The notes under the pieces: generated by a model
The model's input: only the letters and a program-made list of their open reading frames with translations
What the model was told of the DNA's origin: nothing
Databases searched by the model: none
NCBI GenBank assembly: GCA_037176845.1
Contig: JAYKXP010000176.1
Coordinates: forward strand, 1 to 64,000
Source of the DNA: Paramarasmius palmivorus
Lineage: Eukaryota; Basidiomycota; Agaricomycetes; Agaricales; Marasmiaceae
Length of the DNA: 64,000 nucleotides
Direction of reading: 5' to 3'
Shown: one piece after another, positions 34,850 through 45,840 of the stretch
Layout of the letters: each line of letters begins with the position of its first letter
Numbering within the stretch: position 1 is the first letter of the stretch
Program-made: the position numbers and the translations under genes

Positions 34850-36672
34850 CTACAGTACGGCGCGAAGTTCTTCTAATGTAGAGTACAAGGACATGCGATT
34901 CATGTGGGCGGTGTCTTTCTTTAACATAGCATCCCGATAGCTCTTCTCATCATCCTCCTTCAACTGCTTCTCGGTACGAAATCCATTCTCTCTCCAGCGA
35001 AAGATCGCCCCTGCTGTGTACTGCGTAAAGGACACGCGTTGACTACCTGGAAAGTTTGTGAGAGCTCCATTTCACGCAAAGAACGTCGGATTCTTACCTT
35101 GGGCCACCGGTAGGTTGGAGTGAGTGATGGCAGCAGAAGGTATTGCTATGGTAGCACCATGTGGGAAATCCACGACTAACTTCAGCTCCCATAGCACCAA
35201 CTGACCACCCACACGGTGGTCAAATTGGCCTAAAGCAGTAACAAAACACCATCCATAAGCCCAATTGAAATGATCCCGGTGCTTGAACGTCCAAACATCG
35301 CCCCCGAAGTTGAACGTGGCCGCTGAAAACACACCCGGAAAGTTGCGACGCAAGGAAGGCTTCTCGCGATACATGTCGTCGATGACCACCTGGTATTCAC
35401 CATGAAGGCGTGGAGCCCAGAGAGAGAAAGCCGCTGGCAAAACCTTTAGCACGCAGGAGCTTTCGGAACGCTTAACTTACCATTGTGGTACGCCGCCAGC
35501 CTCCTGACACCTGGATGAGCAACTAACCTAGCATGAGGTGAGTAACCTTTGTGAGATGTACTGTTAACCTCTTACCTATCAAGTACGGGGCTCATCTCCT
35601 TGTTATCCAAGGAAATGGGAGATGCAGACCCCATTCCCATGGCTACACCGACATTATAGGCGCGAAACATCCCGCGGCGGTGTGCTCCTTCACTGGGAGA
35701 CACATGGTTATTACCTTCCTCCGTGATGGCTTGAAACACGGCGTCCATAGCGGACACATAGTCGTCGGACCGTGGCCTCCCACACAGAACGCTGATAACG
35801 CGCCCTTCACGGTCTACAATCGGGCAAGGGGTACTAAACAAATGATTCAGTTTTTCGTCGTGGGGGCAAGGAAGAAGACTCACATCCCGTCCCACCGGAT
35901 ATGTCGAAACCCCAGGTCATCCAACTCAGACAGGGTGTAAGATTTTGTGGCATCCAAAAGCATCTTCTTAGAGCCTGGTTTCCCGGTGTGTGCTCCTTTG
36001 GCGGCTTCCAAATCGGACGTTGAAAAAGCCACGGAAATGGGATGTGCTTGTTTCACGACGTGTTGTTGCGCATGTAAAGAAGGCTCAGCACCCCACAAGG
36101 AATAAGACTGAGCCTTCTGACGTTTGCGTTTTGCACGGCGACGTGCGTTGGATGCCTTCTGGCCCACATTCTTCATCGCCGGAGGAGCACTCGTAGACGC
36201 GGTGTGCAACTTAGACGGTGGGGATGAGACAGGCGCTGTTGCGACCAACGGTGGAGTCGGCGTCTTGGTTTTCGACCTCTTGGCTTGCTTGTAGCGTGGG
36301 CTCGGATCGTAATCACCGTCGCTGCTGCGGTCTCCATCATCGGAGTTGCCTGCGAGCGAGAACTCGCCTTCCTCTTCGCTAGTATCACCGTTAGCAACGA
36401 CGTTCCTAGTACTCCACAATGGCAGCACGTACCTCATGTCGCTCAAGATATCACCACCAAAAAGATCCTCCAAGCTTGGGGGATTGGGACCAAGATCCTG
36501 CTCCAGAGTTAAATCGGGTTCTTGCCGCTCCGCATCTTGCACGAGAGAAGGAAAGTTGACAGAGGCGAGGGTCGGTATAAGGACGTAAGGCTGGAGCCTC
36601 GTCCTAGGCTTCTTGTAGCGATAAGTCAGCAGGTAACGAACGCAGGTGGATGTGCTCTCTTACCGAAACCAT
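34850..36672 (-). CDS. TET/JBP-like 2OG-Fe(II) dioxygenase (524 aa)
   Basis: Six exons in phase: 36664-36672 (only ATG plus two codons), 35884-36611, 35576-35833, 35481-35527, 35098-35433 and 34850-35046. The N-terminal half is low-complexity and basic. Residue 240 onward follows the agaricomycete TET/JBP family: WDGITPCPIVDREGRVISVL, RRGMFRAYNVGVAMG, AAFSLWAPRL, FNFGGDVWTFKHRD with iron ligands H399 and D401, then GGQLVLWELKLVVDFP, a distal His H452 in SAAITHSN, and SFTQYTAGAIFRW. Such enzymes oxidise 5-methylcytosine or thymine in DNA. In basidiomycetes the family has expanded together with KDZ transposons (Iyer and colleagues), and here it lies 65 bp above a KDZ gene. The three iron ligands are intact. 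The tiny first exon is inferred from an open frame, donor and branch point. Confidence 0.82.
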
Positions 36673-37454
36673 GGTACGGTAGTCTTGTGGTAATGACAAG
36701 CTAAAAGCGGAAAAAAAGGATCAGGACCGGTCTGGGGTGCAGAACGTAAGAAAGAAGGGCAGTTCCGGGGGATTGAAACGGCTCCCGGGGTTGGAAGCGC
36801 TAGCCCGTAAGCCTTGACCTCGACACCTGGCTCCTGGGGTTAGAAGCGTGAGTCCCGCTCCAGGGGGTTGAAGCGGGATAGGTGCGATTTCAAAGGTTCA
36901 AAACGTTGGTACCAAGGAAAGTGCTTACCTCTATGTGGGATTAGAACCCTTGTGGTCCTCTAAATACTCCAACCCTCTCCCCATTCCCGATTATCCGCTG
37001 CCCGGGTTGCAAGCGCATGAAACGCCCGCTGTCGCTCTCGACTTGCGATCACGATTGGAAACTCATACTCTTGGAGAATGTTGAAATTCTAGAGATGGCG
37101 TATATCGGAGTGGCGAGTACGTATGGCAGAGGGTATAATTGTGGAAGGTAGTGTTGTAGAAAGTGGTGAATGTTCTGGACGGCAGCAGAGGAAACGTCGT
37201 GGTTGCGCCCAATGTTGAGAAAGGGAAAGGTTGAGAAGGGTGTTACATGTCACGGGTTACCTGTCACCTGTCATGTGCCATTTTTTTGACGCTTTCATTG
37301 AAACCCTTCTTATCAGCGATCAGTGATCTTCCGCAATTCAATACATGGCAGCTGTCGGCCTCAGAGAAGCTCTCAACCGTGACCACGTTCTTTTTATCTT
37401 TGACGTCCTTTAACTGACATAAATCGTATAGGCGTTCATTGGCATCATGGGCGA
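36673..37454. promoter_or_regulatory. Divergent intergenic region with repeated GGGGTTGAAGCG box
   Basis: The region lies between the minus-strand TET/JBP gene and the plus-strand gene at 37455. Between 36763 and 37015 a box close to CTCCNGGGGTTGAAGCG occurs about five times: near 36763, 36781, 36830, 36860 and 37003. All are on the same strand, some only 18-30 bp apart. Such a cluster in a shared promoter region may bind a regulator or a transposase. No TATA box was assigned. Confidence 0.45.
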
Positions 37455-38376
37455 ATGAATTACTTCCTAGTAGAAGCAGAGGCTCACTTGAGGGAGTCGC
37501 AGCGGGCTGCGGCATTGGTTGAAGAGTTGTACGGTAAGAAATAAATAGTCAGATCTGCATTACCGATCTAACTAGCATCTGACAGCCGAGCAACCAAGGG
37601 ATGCTGTTACCGTTTCTGACGACGACGACGACGACAGCATGTACGACGATCCTGAAACAGACGAGTTGATCAGACAGGTGCGATCACCCACGGCAACTCC
37701 GTCTCGAGGAACAACATCATCCTCTCGCTCCCAGAGGTCTGCCACTCCTCAACCTTCCAGTAGCCAAACGCGAACCCAACGAGTTCGGGAGTCCACACCC
37801 ACTAGCACCCCGACAGCCCCTAGGTCTTCCTTTCCTCCTCGCTTGGCACCGTCAACTCCTCAGACCCCTCGTACTCCCCAGAAGAAATCGAAGAATAAGC
37901 CTGCTGGGGGTTATGTCATACTGTTTGGCAAAAATGGAGTTAGCGGTGTCTTTCAGGATTGGTGAGTACTGGAACCTCGTGTCTAACTGAATCATTGCTC
38001 ATCATTAACTTCTACAGGGCGCTTGGGGCTGGACCGGTTTACACTGGTGCAAAAGGCGCTATAGTTCAAGGTTACGCGACCTTCGATGCCGCAAGAAAAG
38101 CTTGGTCTGCCGTAGAAAGTTCTGGGCTGATCGCCTATCTCTCTCATCCTACTCATAAGGAGGATTGGTTTGTGGTATTGGCTGGAGCTGAGCCTGGTGT
38201 ATGTCAGAGGTACGTTATATCCATTTTTCGTAGGCGAGACACCGATCCCTATTCATAGAGAAGGTCTCATGGGCCGGATAGGCATGGAATATCTCGAACA
38301 CATCAAGGTAGAGGATATCCTAGTCTCGTCTTCTCAGAAGGAAGCTTTGGCAATGTTCCGACGTGGTCGTGCTTAA
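37455..38376 (+). CDS. RNase H1 N-terminal (viroplasmin-type) domain protein 1 (258 aa)
   Basis: Exons 37455-37533, 37586-37961, 38018-38196 and 38234-38376. After an acidic poly-Asp stretch and a Ser/Thr/Pro-rich linker, residues about 130-200 contain YVILFGKNGVSGVFQDW followed by GPVYTGAKGAIVQGYATFDAARKAW. That is the pattern of the small hybrid-binding domain found at the N-terminus of eukaryotic RNase H1. No RNase H catalytic domain follows. The last intron is only 37 nt; the longer alternative gives an early stop. Stand-alone domains of this type are common in agaricomycete transposon neighbourhoods. It might bind RNA-DNA hybrids; the role is unknown. Confidence 0.65.
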
Positions 38377-38966
38377 ATAGTTATCTAGTGTCCAGAATGT
38401 ACAACCTAACATACCCTACAATATCTATCTGCTGCGGAGTTCTTTTTCCTATTTGGTACCTATCTCAGCATTGTCTGTGGACTTCTAAGGACTCTGTTCT
38501 TGAAGAAAAATGTGTTTTGAAACGAGTATCTATCTATATCTATGGGAATCTATTTCTCGTGTATTCTTTGGTATTCAACTAGACACTTGGGCTATATAAT
38601 AAAATAGATACTGAGACATGTATTAAACAGTTTAGAGTAAAACGATGTTTGTTGAAAAGGTGAGAACAACCACTTTTGGTAGAAACGATAGTCTATATTT
38701 TTGCTTAAGAACTAGACCTCGTATCGACTAGTTGGGTATGTTCTTACCATTTCCCCCCTAGATTAAGATTGTTATGCCCTTTGGTACCTTTCTTAAGCAT
38801 TTTATTCTATTCCAAGATCATTCAAGCTCACAGGATAAGGCCTTAAGGTGTCAGCGTAGTATCTTCTACCTACATCGGCGCCAAAACAGACGCTGTATCG
38901 GCGTCAAAACAGACGCTGTGACTCGGAGTCGACTTGCCCCTTTTATCTTATTTATCAACCACTACT
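38377..38966. other. AT-rich intergenic region
   Basis: No gene. A 20-bp direct repeat (GGCGCCAAAACAGACGCTGT type, two copies) is at 38876-38920, close to the start of the next gene. Confidence 0.45.
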
Positions 38967-39815
38967 ATGCCGCGCACGAAAATCTATTGCAGTCGTCGTG
39001 CAAAGAAGGAGGCCGAAAGGGCTAAATCAGCTCGACATTATGAGAAGTACGTGCGTTACAGGTTTTCCTTGATCCTCTCTGACAGCGGGGAATAGGAATC
39101 GCGATGCCATCCTCGCCAGAAAGCGAGAGCTCCGCAAGGCACAAAAAGAACGACAACGACTCTCAGAGTGAGTAAGAGAGCGTCCAACACTACGCTCGCT
39201 AATCGCTCATATATCCGGTAGACAAACTGTTCGTATTGCGAAGAGAGAAGAACGGCAGGCTACTGAAGAGAAGCAACATACCAAGGAAGTGAAGCAGGCA
39301 GCGTGGGCTTCTGGATACGAGTGAGTGGTAATGGTTTTGGACTCATTTAGTTGCTCATGGTCTATTTTTTGGTCAGGGATGCGGTAGGCAAACTCAGACG
39401 TCTCGAACACGGCTTGAACAAGGAAACTGGGTCCTGTGTATCCAGACATCTCGATAACATCTGCACCGCCGTCCTTGCCTGGTATCAATCGTCTCGTACA
39501 TCGGATTCCCCCCTCGACTATCATCAACTAGTGTTTACTGCTATGCAGGGCGGCATCGACAGAGTATCCTCTGATATCCTGCGTCAGTTTGGGAGTGGTT
39601 TTCAAAAGGAGTGGCAGAGAAGTCAAACGCTGTCACGGCGTGTTACTCGTATATTGTGTTGCTTGGATGGGATGTCTATGGGTGTCATGGGAGAGGATTT
39701 GGACGAACTATATCAGGCAAGGAGACTCAGGCATCAGCGACAACCGTGGAGAAATTGGGTAGATGGAAAAGGTCTGGACAAGGAGGTTACCGAGGAAGAC
39801 ATGAACATGTATTAG
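38967..39815 (+). CDS. Basic coiled protein of unknown function (229 aa)
   Basis: Exons 38967-39046, 39096-39167, 39222-39320 and 39377-39815, all with GT-AG introns and matching phases. The first 85 residues are very rich in Arg, Lys, Glu, Gln and Ala (ARKRELRKAQKERQR) and should form a charged helix or coiled coil that might bind nucleic acid. The rest is mixed, with LEHGLNKETG and WYQSSRTSDSPLDYHQLVFTAM. Proteins with this head occur widely beside agaricomycete transposons, but I know no function. The tidy exon structure argues that it is real. Confidence 0.6.
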
Positions 39816-40165
39816 ATTGTACTCTTACTGGGGAGTTTCTTTAGGATACCCTAGACCGAACACTGCTGTATCCCTAGCGTGTACAGGCTGTTTCTTTGAC
39901 TATGAGTTGGAACAATCTAGACTATGCTGGAGTTTACGCGATACACTGCCTCCAGAAATCTGATGTTTCTGATATTTCTGATGGGGACCGGGTATTTTGT
40001 GGACTGTAACACATGGCTCCTTTGACTCGAAGTGTCGGTGTACACCAAAGGTCGGTCTTGTAAGAACGCTCGTTATTGGTATTGAGGACGATACAATTCA
40101 ATACAGGGTAGCCATACAGACAGAAAAACACTGACGCCGCAGTCTACGTTGGCTAAGGTATGTTT
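39816..40165. other. Convergent intergenic region
   Basis: Between the ends of two convergent genes. No motif or gene recognised. Confidence 0.4.
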
Positions 40166-41000
40166 TTACATGGAGTGGTTGTCTTCCTCGGACCCTTCAG
40201 CGCCTCTTACGGGATCATCCATGCCGCCATCTTGGCCCGATTCTTCACCGTCCGATTCTTCTTCGCTGTCCAAGTCAATGCTCATGGGTTCCGGAGGTTG
40301 AATGACCCGCACTTGACGTCCAGGGAGCCGGCCGTTGTAGGCTTCCGTGTAAGCATGGTGAGCTTGGTGCCAACTGGGGTACAGGTGGTAACAGTTGTGA
40401 GGAACCCCAAGGACCTGTTGTTGAGCCTCGGTGTGCCTACCAATATTTCTCTTAGAAGCTAGCGCGCCGTAGAGGTAGGGTGAACTCACCAATCGTAGAA
40501 GATGCCTACTTGCAGTCCTCGGAACACCACGTAGAACTTCGTGTGAAGCTCCGTGCCTGGTCGCGGTGTCAAAGTGTCTGGGTGTGGTGCGCCAGACGGT
40601 GCCGCGTTATTGGCGTTGTCGATGGCGGCGGTGGTGGGCAAATTGAGGGGAATAACCGTGCCGACGTTTTGCGTCGTTCCTGGAACCAGGCTCTCCACCG
40701 TGGTCGTGATGGTGGTGGTGATACGCCAGCCTGATGCCAAAAATCAGTAGGCGAGCCAGTTAGGTCTGCCGAGAAACGCACCGGGAAGGTTGAGAACGAT
40801 TTCGCGCGTCAATGAACCTGAAAAAGATTAGATACGTCCAAAATAGACGTTGAAAATGTACCTGGTGCGACCGGGGCTGTCTGGGTTGCTGAGGTAGCAC
40901 AAGAGTTCATGAGCGTCAGGTTGGGGCGTTGAATTCAAGAGCACATACTTTGGGTAGCTGCAGCAGGAGATGATGTGGTGGTGGGGTTTTGAGAGCTCAT
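40166..41000 (-). CDS. RNase H1 N-terminal (viroplasmin-type) domain protein 2 (208 aa)
   Basis: Exons 40949-41000, 40862-40888, 40782-40817, 40490-40730 and 40166-40436. Residues about 100-165 read FYVVFRGLQVGIFYDW and then VLGVPHNCYHLYPSWHQAHHAY across an intron, a clear RNase H1 N-terminal-type domain. The head is Thr/Ser/Pro-rich and the tail acidic (DLDSEEESDGEESGQD). There is no catalytic RNase H part. Three small exons (27-52 nt) at the 5' side are inferred from splice phase. It is the second such gene inside the 30-kb element. Confidence 0.68.
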
Positions 41001-41493
41001 ATTGTGAAAGTAAGAAAGGAAAAGAGTTTGGGGCTTTCTTGAAGTTCCAGATGTTTAAGATGCGTGTGGATCGCTGCCGATCTTGAGCCTGAACCGGTGA
41101 AATCGGAAGATAGAAGTTCAAAGAACTGTTCTAGAGAAGGGTGCCTTGGCGAACGGTACCGTTGTTCAGAGAAAAGGGTGCTGGGGTTGGAAATTGAGGA
41201 TAGGTGCGCAGTCAAACGCGTTCGCAAAGTCGGATAACAGGGCGTTTCGGCCGACTGTTGTGGTCTACGCATGCCCAATTAAGGGAAACGGCCGATTTGG
41301 ACGCGCTGTAAGGTGGTGCAATCATGCTGTGGAAGAACAAGCGACGGGTTAAACGGTAAGAACGCGGATAAAGGTAAGGACACTAAAAGGGTCCTCACCT
41401 TCCCCTTGGCCTTTGCACAACGACCCTAATCCTTGGAAAGGTGAAGCGTTGAAACCCTTGTTCGCCCATTTCTTGCTTATCTGTTGTCTAGCC
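41001..41493. other. Intergenic region with duplicated leader
   Basis: 41350-41400 (GGGTTAAACGGTAAGAAC...) resembles 42277-42340 above the next gene. This shows that gene starts and leaders were duplicated together. Nothing else seen. Confidence 0.45.
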
Positions 41494-41908
41494 ATGTCAA
41501 ACCGTGATAATTCCAAAGGGGTAGAGAAAACCTTTGTGCAGGGCAAAGTCCACGATTATTTGGAATCGTGTGGTGCGGGTACACGCGCCGAGTATAGCAA
41601 CGAGGTGGTGGAACGTTTCTACGCGAACTTTCGCGTCTCAGGTTCCTCTGCGGCGGAACAGGAGGCTCTGGACCGCTCAGAGATAATCCTGGATAAGCCT
41701 CCAGAACGCGAGGGACTGAGTCAGCAGGAATACGACCAACAGCTTGCCGAGTATTGCCGTCGTCAGGAAGCCCAAAAGGCTAGGATCGAGGTAAGCTTTC
41801 TGGCCCTTAGATTAGCAGAGACACGCGCTCACCTGGGATGTTCAGCAAATCAGGCGCTGGTTTCGCTATCGATACGGGCAGGAATGTGAGCGTCGAATGG
41901 GGGATTGA
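41494..41908 (+). CDS. Truncated paralogue of the following large gene (119 aa)
   Basis: Exons 41494-41790 and 41846-41908. The pattern of an N-terminal block, then SQQEYDQQLAEYCRRQEAQK, an intron, and QIRRWFRYRYGQE repeats the first 140 residues of the next gene (DEAYEDLLAEFQRLKDAE, intron, QIQRWFSYRYNNP). A stop comes a few codons later, so only the head remains. It may be a remnant, or a short product that competes with the full protein. Confidence 0.55.
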
Positions 41909-42430
41909 GGGCAAAGCATAAAGTGGTCTTGAGGCGATAGGCCCCGAATACGCGTATATCCTGTAAAAAGACTGCATGAGGACAAGCTTGAATAGCACAA
42001 AGTCAGATCCAACCTTGGTACGGTCCCTTCAAGTTCTGGCGAGTCAACTGCGCAAAATCAGCTGCTCTTGGCACCGGAAATCGGAAGGCCGATGCCTGAT
42101 AGTCGCAAGGTCGGTCTTGCAGCTGTATGGTGTCCTTTGAAATAGCAAAGGTGGTGTCGGCGTTGTATCATCCATCAGTAGAGCTGTTGCAATGTTGCCG
42201 AGGTGTATTGTTCTGAGCCAATCATGTCACTCAAATCGGCGATTGGCAGTCCTGAAAATAGGGTGCGTCGGTAAGTGACGGGTTAAAAGGTAAGAACAAG
42301 GTGAGAAAAGGTGAGAACACAAAAAGGGACTCACTTATGAGAAATAACCATCCTTGCCCCCCCGCAAACGATATCCTTCTCCTCATTGACAGTTCCAATA
42401 CCAAAAGTACGTCGGATTGTCCCCCCAATC
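41909..42430. other. Intergenic region
   Basis: No gene. The 3' part holds the duplicated leader GGGTTAAAAGGTAAGAAC. No further motif. Confidence 0.4.
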
Positions 42431-45400
42431 ATGCCTTCTCAAGCCCTGATCTGCCTCTTAACAGCCTCTGCCATTGCTATGCCCAACCCAGGATCCTTCA
42501 AAGGCGTTCAGCTGGCGTTTCTCGAAAGGGAACGTGCAGGCTATGACAATGCTCACAAGGACGGTGTTGGCCCTGAACACGTCGCAGACATCATTCGTCG
42601 GTTCTTGTTGCGCTTCCCAGTCACGAAGCCGCAGGATTATCAGCCTTCTGAAGAAGAACTTGCGGCAGTGGACGACAACCAGCCTTATCCTGAGCTGGCC
42701 GAGCCTACTCAGGCTGAAGGGATGAGCGACGAGGCCTACGAAGACTTGTTGGCGGAATTCCAGCGTTTGAAGGATGCGGAGGCGATGAAAGTGAAGGTGA
42801 GAATTCAACACGATTCAACCCTGTGTCATGAGTCACTGACTTTGTTTCATTGTTACGTCACGCTTCTTCTTCTTCTCGTTTCGCACCTACCAGCAAATCC
42901 AACGTTGGTTCAGCTATCGTTACAACAACCCAAAGCATCGGGACGACAAGGATCCAGATGCCCTCGCTGAGCTAACTGCTGCGCTCCGAGGTGTCAAGGC
43001 TAGTCCAGGTCGTCGTCGACCAGCTTGGCAGGTCTACGCGAAGATGAACGCAAAGGCTATAGAGGAGAAGCTTCAGGCAAAGATCGCGGAGATGAAGAAG
43101 GAAGCGGAAGGGGAAGGGAAAAAGGCAGAGCACAAGAAAGGTACATGATTATTGCTTTCAGATGACTTGTTCCTCTCTAATTTCTTTTCAGGAGAGAACG
43201 CCTACCTTCGTGTTCGCCAAAACCTGATCCGAACGGAATTTGGTGCACTCAAGAAGGAAGATCAAGACAAGTACTTCATTATGGCAAAGAAGGAGCACGA
43301 CGAGCGAGTTCGTCAATGGGAAAAGGAACAAAAAGCCCAGGCTGCCACAGATCCTGAATCCCGACAACGGTACGTGTTTCGACCAGACCCGTCAGATGGT
43401 TTACTCACATACAACCTTAGCTGCATTGAAAGGATTGCTGCCTTTATTGACCCCCTACTGGCTGGGATTACGGAAGCTACTGGTTGGCACTGTACCCTGA
43501 TCGCCGGAGGTCCTGAACCTGCGGATAACGGGAGATTGAACATGATCAGGTGAGCAATCTGCTGGTTCACATAGTTGGGTATTTGATCTGACCATAGTGT
43601 TCGCCGGGATCGTCAGCTGCCATTCTGGAGAGACCAAGGATCCGAAACCACTCAATTTCGGTTTCGCCAACCGGGTTGTGTATCAGAAATGCGTTGTACC
43701 TGCTTTCGCGGCGTATTTGCAGAGGGCTTTCTGTGCGTGTCCCCATTGATTTACTTATATCTTTCGGCTGACGGTTTTTATAGCCCCAGAGGATTGCGTA
43801 GCGATGGCTCTTCAGAATCCAGGGCCGTCACTAGCTTCCCTGGTAGGGGATGAAGTCTGTCATGATAGAGTGGATGGCTCTCTGGCAGCGCCTGTGCCTG
43901 TGTCCAGCCTGCCTGCTGAGACTGCCGCGGATGTAACCGCTTCAGGGCAGACGTCCAAACGCAGCTCTGTAGCTGCCTCTTCATCCAACCGTCCCACTCC
44001 AACCAATTCCTCTTTCACTAAAAGTTCCCATTCAACTTCTGCCTCAACTTCCGACACTCGTTCCACTCAACTCACTCATTCCAAATATTTCAACCCCGCC
44101 CCAGCTTCCAACAAGGCCAGCGCTACTTCATCTTCCAAGAAGACGTCTGCTCCTGGCGGTGGTCGGTCTTCCGTCCCTGGTGCTTCCAAGTTCAAGCCTT
44201 CTCTCACGAACCAGCAGAAACGTCAATTGCTCGCGGGTTCTGGGTCCAAGGGTAAAAAGCCTGTTCAGGATAGGCCCCTTTCCCCTGTTTTCCCTTCCCC
44301 ACCACCACCTTCTTTCACCTCATCACCACCTCCATCGCCCATTTCTTCCTCTGTTTCCATGGCTTCTTCTCCTCCTCCTTCCCCACTGCCTGCTAAAAGA
44401 ATGGGGCAGTTTGACGGTGCCTCTTCCTCGGGCCGGGCGTCTTCGCCTATCGACATAGATCTCCTTTCTTCCCCAGAGCGCTCACCGCCTAAGAAGACCT
44501 ACAAAGGCCACAATAGATCTTTGGCTTCATCATCATCCGCTCGTCGTTCTACCTTTGCCGGCGTTGTTCTTCCTCAGAGGAACAAATCCTCTGTGAGTCC
44601 TATGCGCCTCAAGGAGGAGCAAGATGTCGAGGAGTCTTTGAAGTCTGAGGAGGACACGCTGCCCTTATTCTTCAAGAGTGAAGACGAGGATAGCGGGTTA
44701 GGTCGCACCTCCACACCGTCCCCTCAGGCCTGCGGAGTTTCCAAACGACGCCTGAAGGATGCGGGTTGCCAACGCGGAGAACCTGCTAAAACCTCACGAG
44801 TAGAGCTAGGGTTTGACTCTCACAACTACGAGGTGGAGATTCCTAGGGCCGCTCGTACGGAAGATTACGTCGTCAAAATCATGGAGCTCGCCAGGGACGT
44901 CCGTATCAACCACAAGCTGCGTTCTGTCCTCCTCGCATTTCTCGGCCTAGAAAAGAAGAATGGCTTCTTGCCCCAATACTCCAACGACAGGTTGTCTGCT
45001 GTCGACCGTCCTACAGAGATCGGGGACTGGATCGCTCGAGCTCGTCGCCCCACCTACCGACCCATTTTTTTCCTTGCCGACGGTTCTATCCATCTGCCTG
45101 GCTTGGAGATATTTAGCCGCGAGTTTGTGCGCTGGTATCGATCCTTGCAGCCTCAGTGGCGTATTGATAACGAGCAATACGTTGAAGGGAAAGCTCGGCT
45201 CTCCCGGTCTGCTGAGAGAGAGATCGTTAGCCGGGATGAGTGGCCGGAGCTGTACAAGACTGGTGCCAATGGGGTCGCCAGTATTGTAGCCGCTCTTTGT
45301 TGGTGGAAGGACGCTGTACAGACTCTTCCTGAGGGGACTCCTCGTGAGCAGCAAAGGAAGGCCAAACACCTACGCGCTTACAAGGCGGCTGTGGACGACG

Positions 45401-45441
45401 CTGAGTATTTACTTTGGGCTATGGAGAGTCTGGAAATCTAA
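42431..45441 (+). CDS. Large uncharacterised agaricomycete protein (897 aa)
   Basis: Six exons in phase: 42431-42796, 42894-43140, 43192-43369, 43421-43549, 43617-43732 and 43784-45441. The N-terminal 265 residues contain QIQRWFSYRYNNPKH and an HMG-box-like stretch (RRPAWQVYAKMN ... FGALKKEDQDKYFIMAKKEH). The next block is the best-conserved part of the family: CIERIAAFIDPLLAGITEATGW, TLIAGGPEPADNGRLNMIS, NFGFANRVVYQKCVVPAF and SPEDCVAMAL. A long Ser/Pro/Lys-rich disordered stretch follows (about 370-700). The C-terminal domain has VRWYRSLQPQWRIDNEQY and WWKDAVQTLPEG. Many agaricomycete genomes contain such proteins near DNA transposons; the function is unknown. The acceptor of intron 4 (43616) was chosen because it alone restores the GRLNMIS-CHSG frame. 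Confidence 0.72.
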
Positions 45442-45840
45442 CCTGATAGAAACTGTAGATGTAGGGCTTGTTTTTTTTAACACGCTTGTGTTTTTTTCTT
45501 GCTTTGCATCTAGTTACCATCCCTAGCTACTTCCATTTTTGGACAATTTTCGATTCTATTTGTTTAGCATAGGTACGAAAGTGTTGATACCATTTTTGGC
45601 AAGTCAAATGGGATCAAAAAAATAGTATTTTAAAACATGGTCAAGATGAGGGGATATGTTCAAGGAAAAAGGGTACGTATATACGGATCAATGGCTCAGT
45701 TGGTTGTGCGTGTGATGTGAGATCATATTATGTGACCCACCCGCAACGCGCGTTCGACTCCCTTCGGTAACGTGCATTTTGCTAGTATACCCGAAGTCAG
45801 GTGATCACAAGTCGCGCTGTGCCCATTGTGATATTTCCCT
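45442..45840. other. Convergent intergenic region
   Basis: No gene. 45690-45775 has TGGCTCAGTTGGTT and GCGTTCGACTCC words that resemble tRNA arms, but stems do not close. Confidence 0.45.

Noticed and set aside
28600..37300. A separate pair of ends for the KDZ part
   Set aside because: I looked for long inverted words around the DUF6698-KDZ-TET block and found none I could support by eye; a computed search is needed.
45690..45780. tRNA-like words TGGCTCAGTTGGTT and GCGTTCGACTCC on the plus strand
   Set aside because: T-stem and acceptor stem do not pair and no anticodon stem could be drawn.
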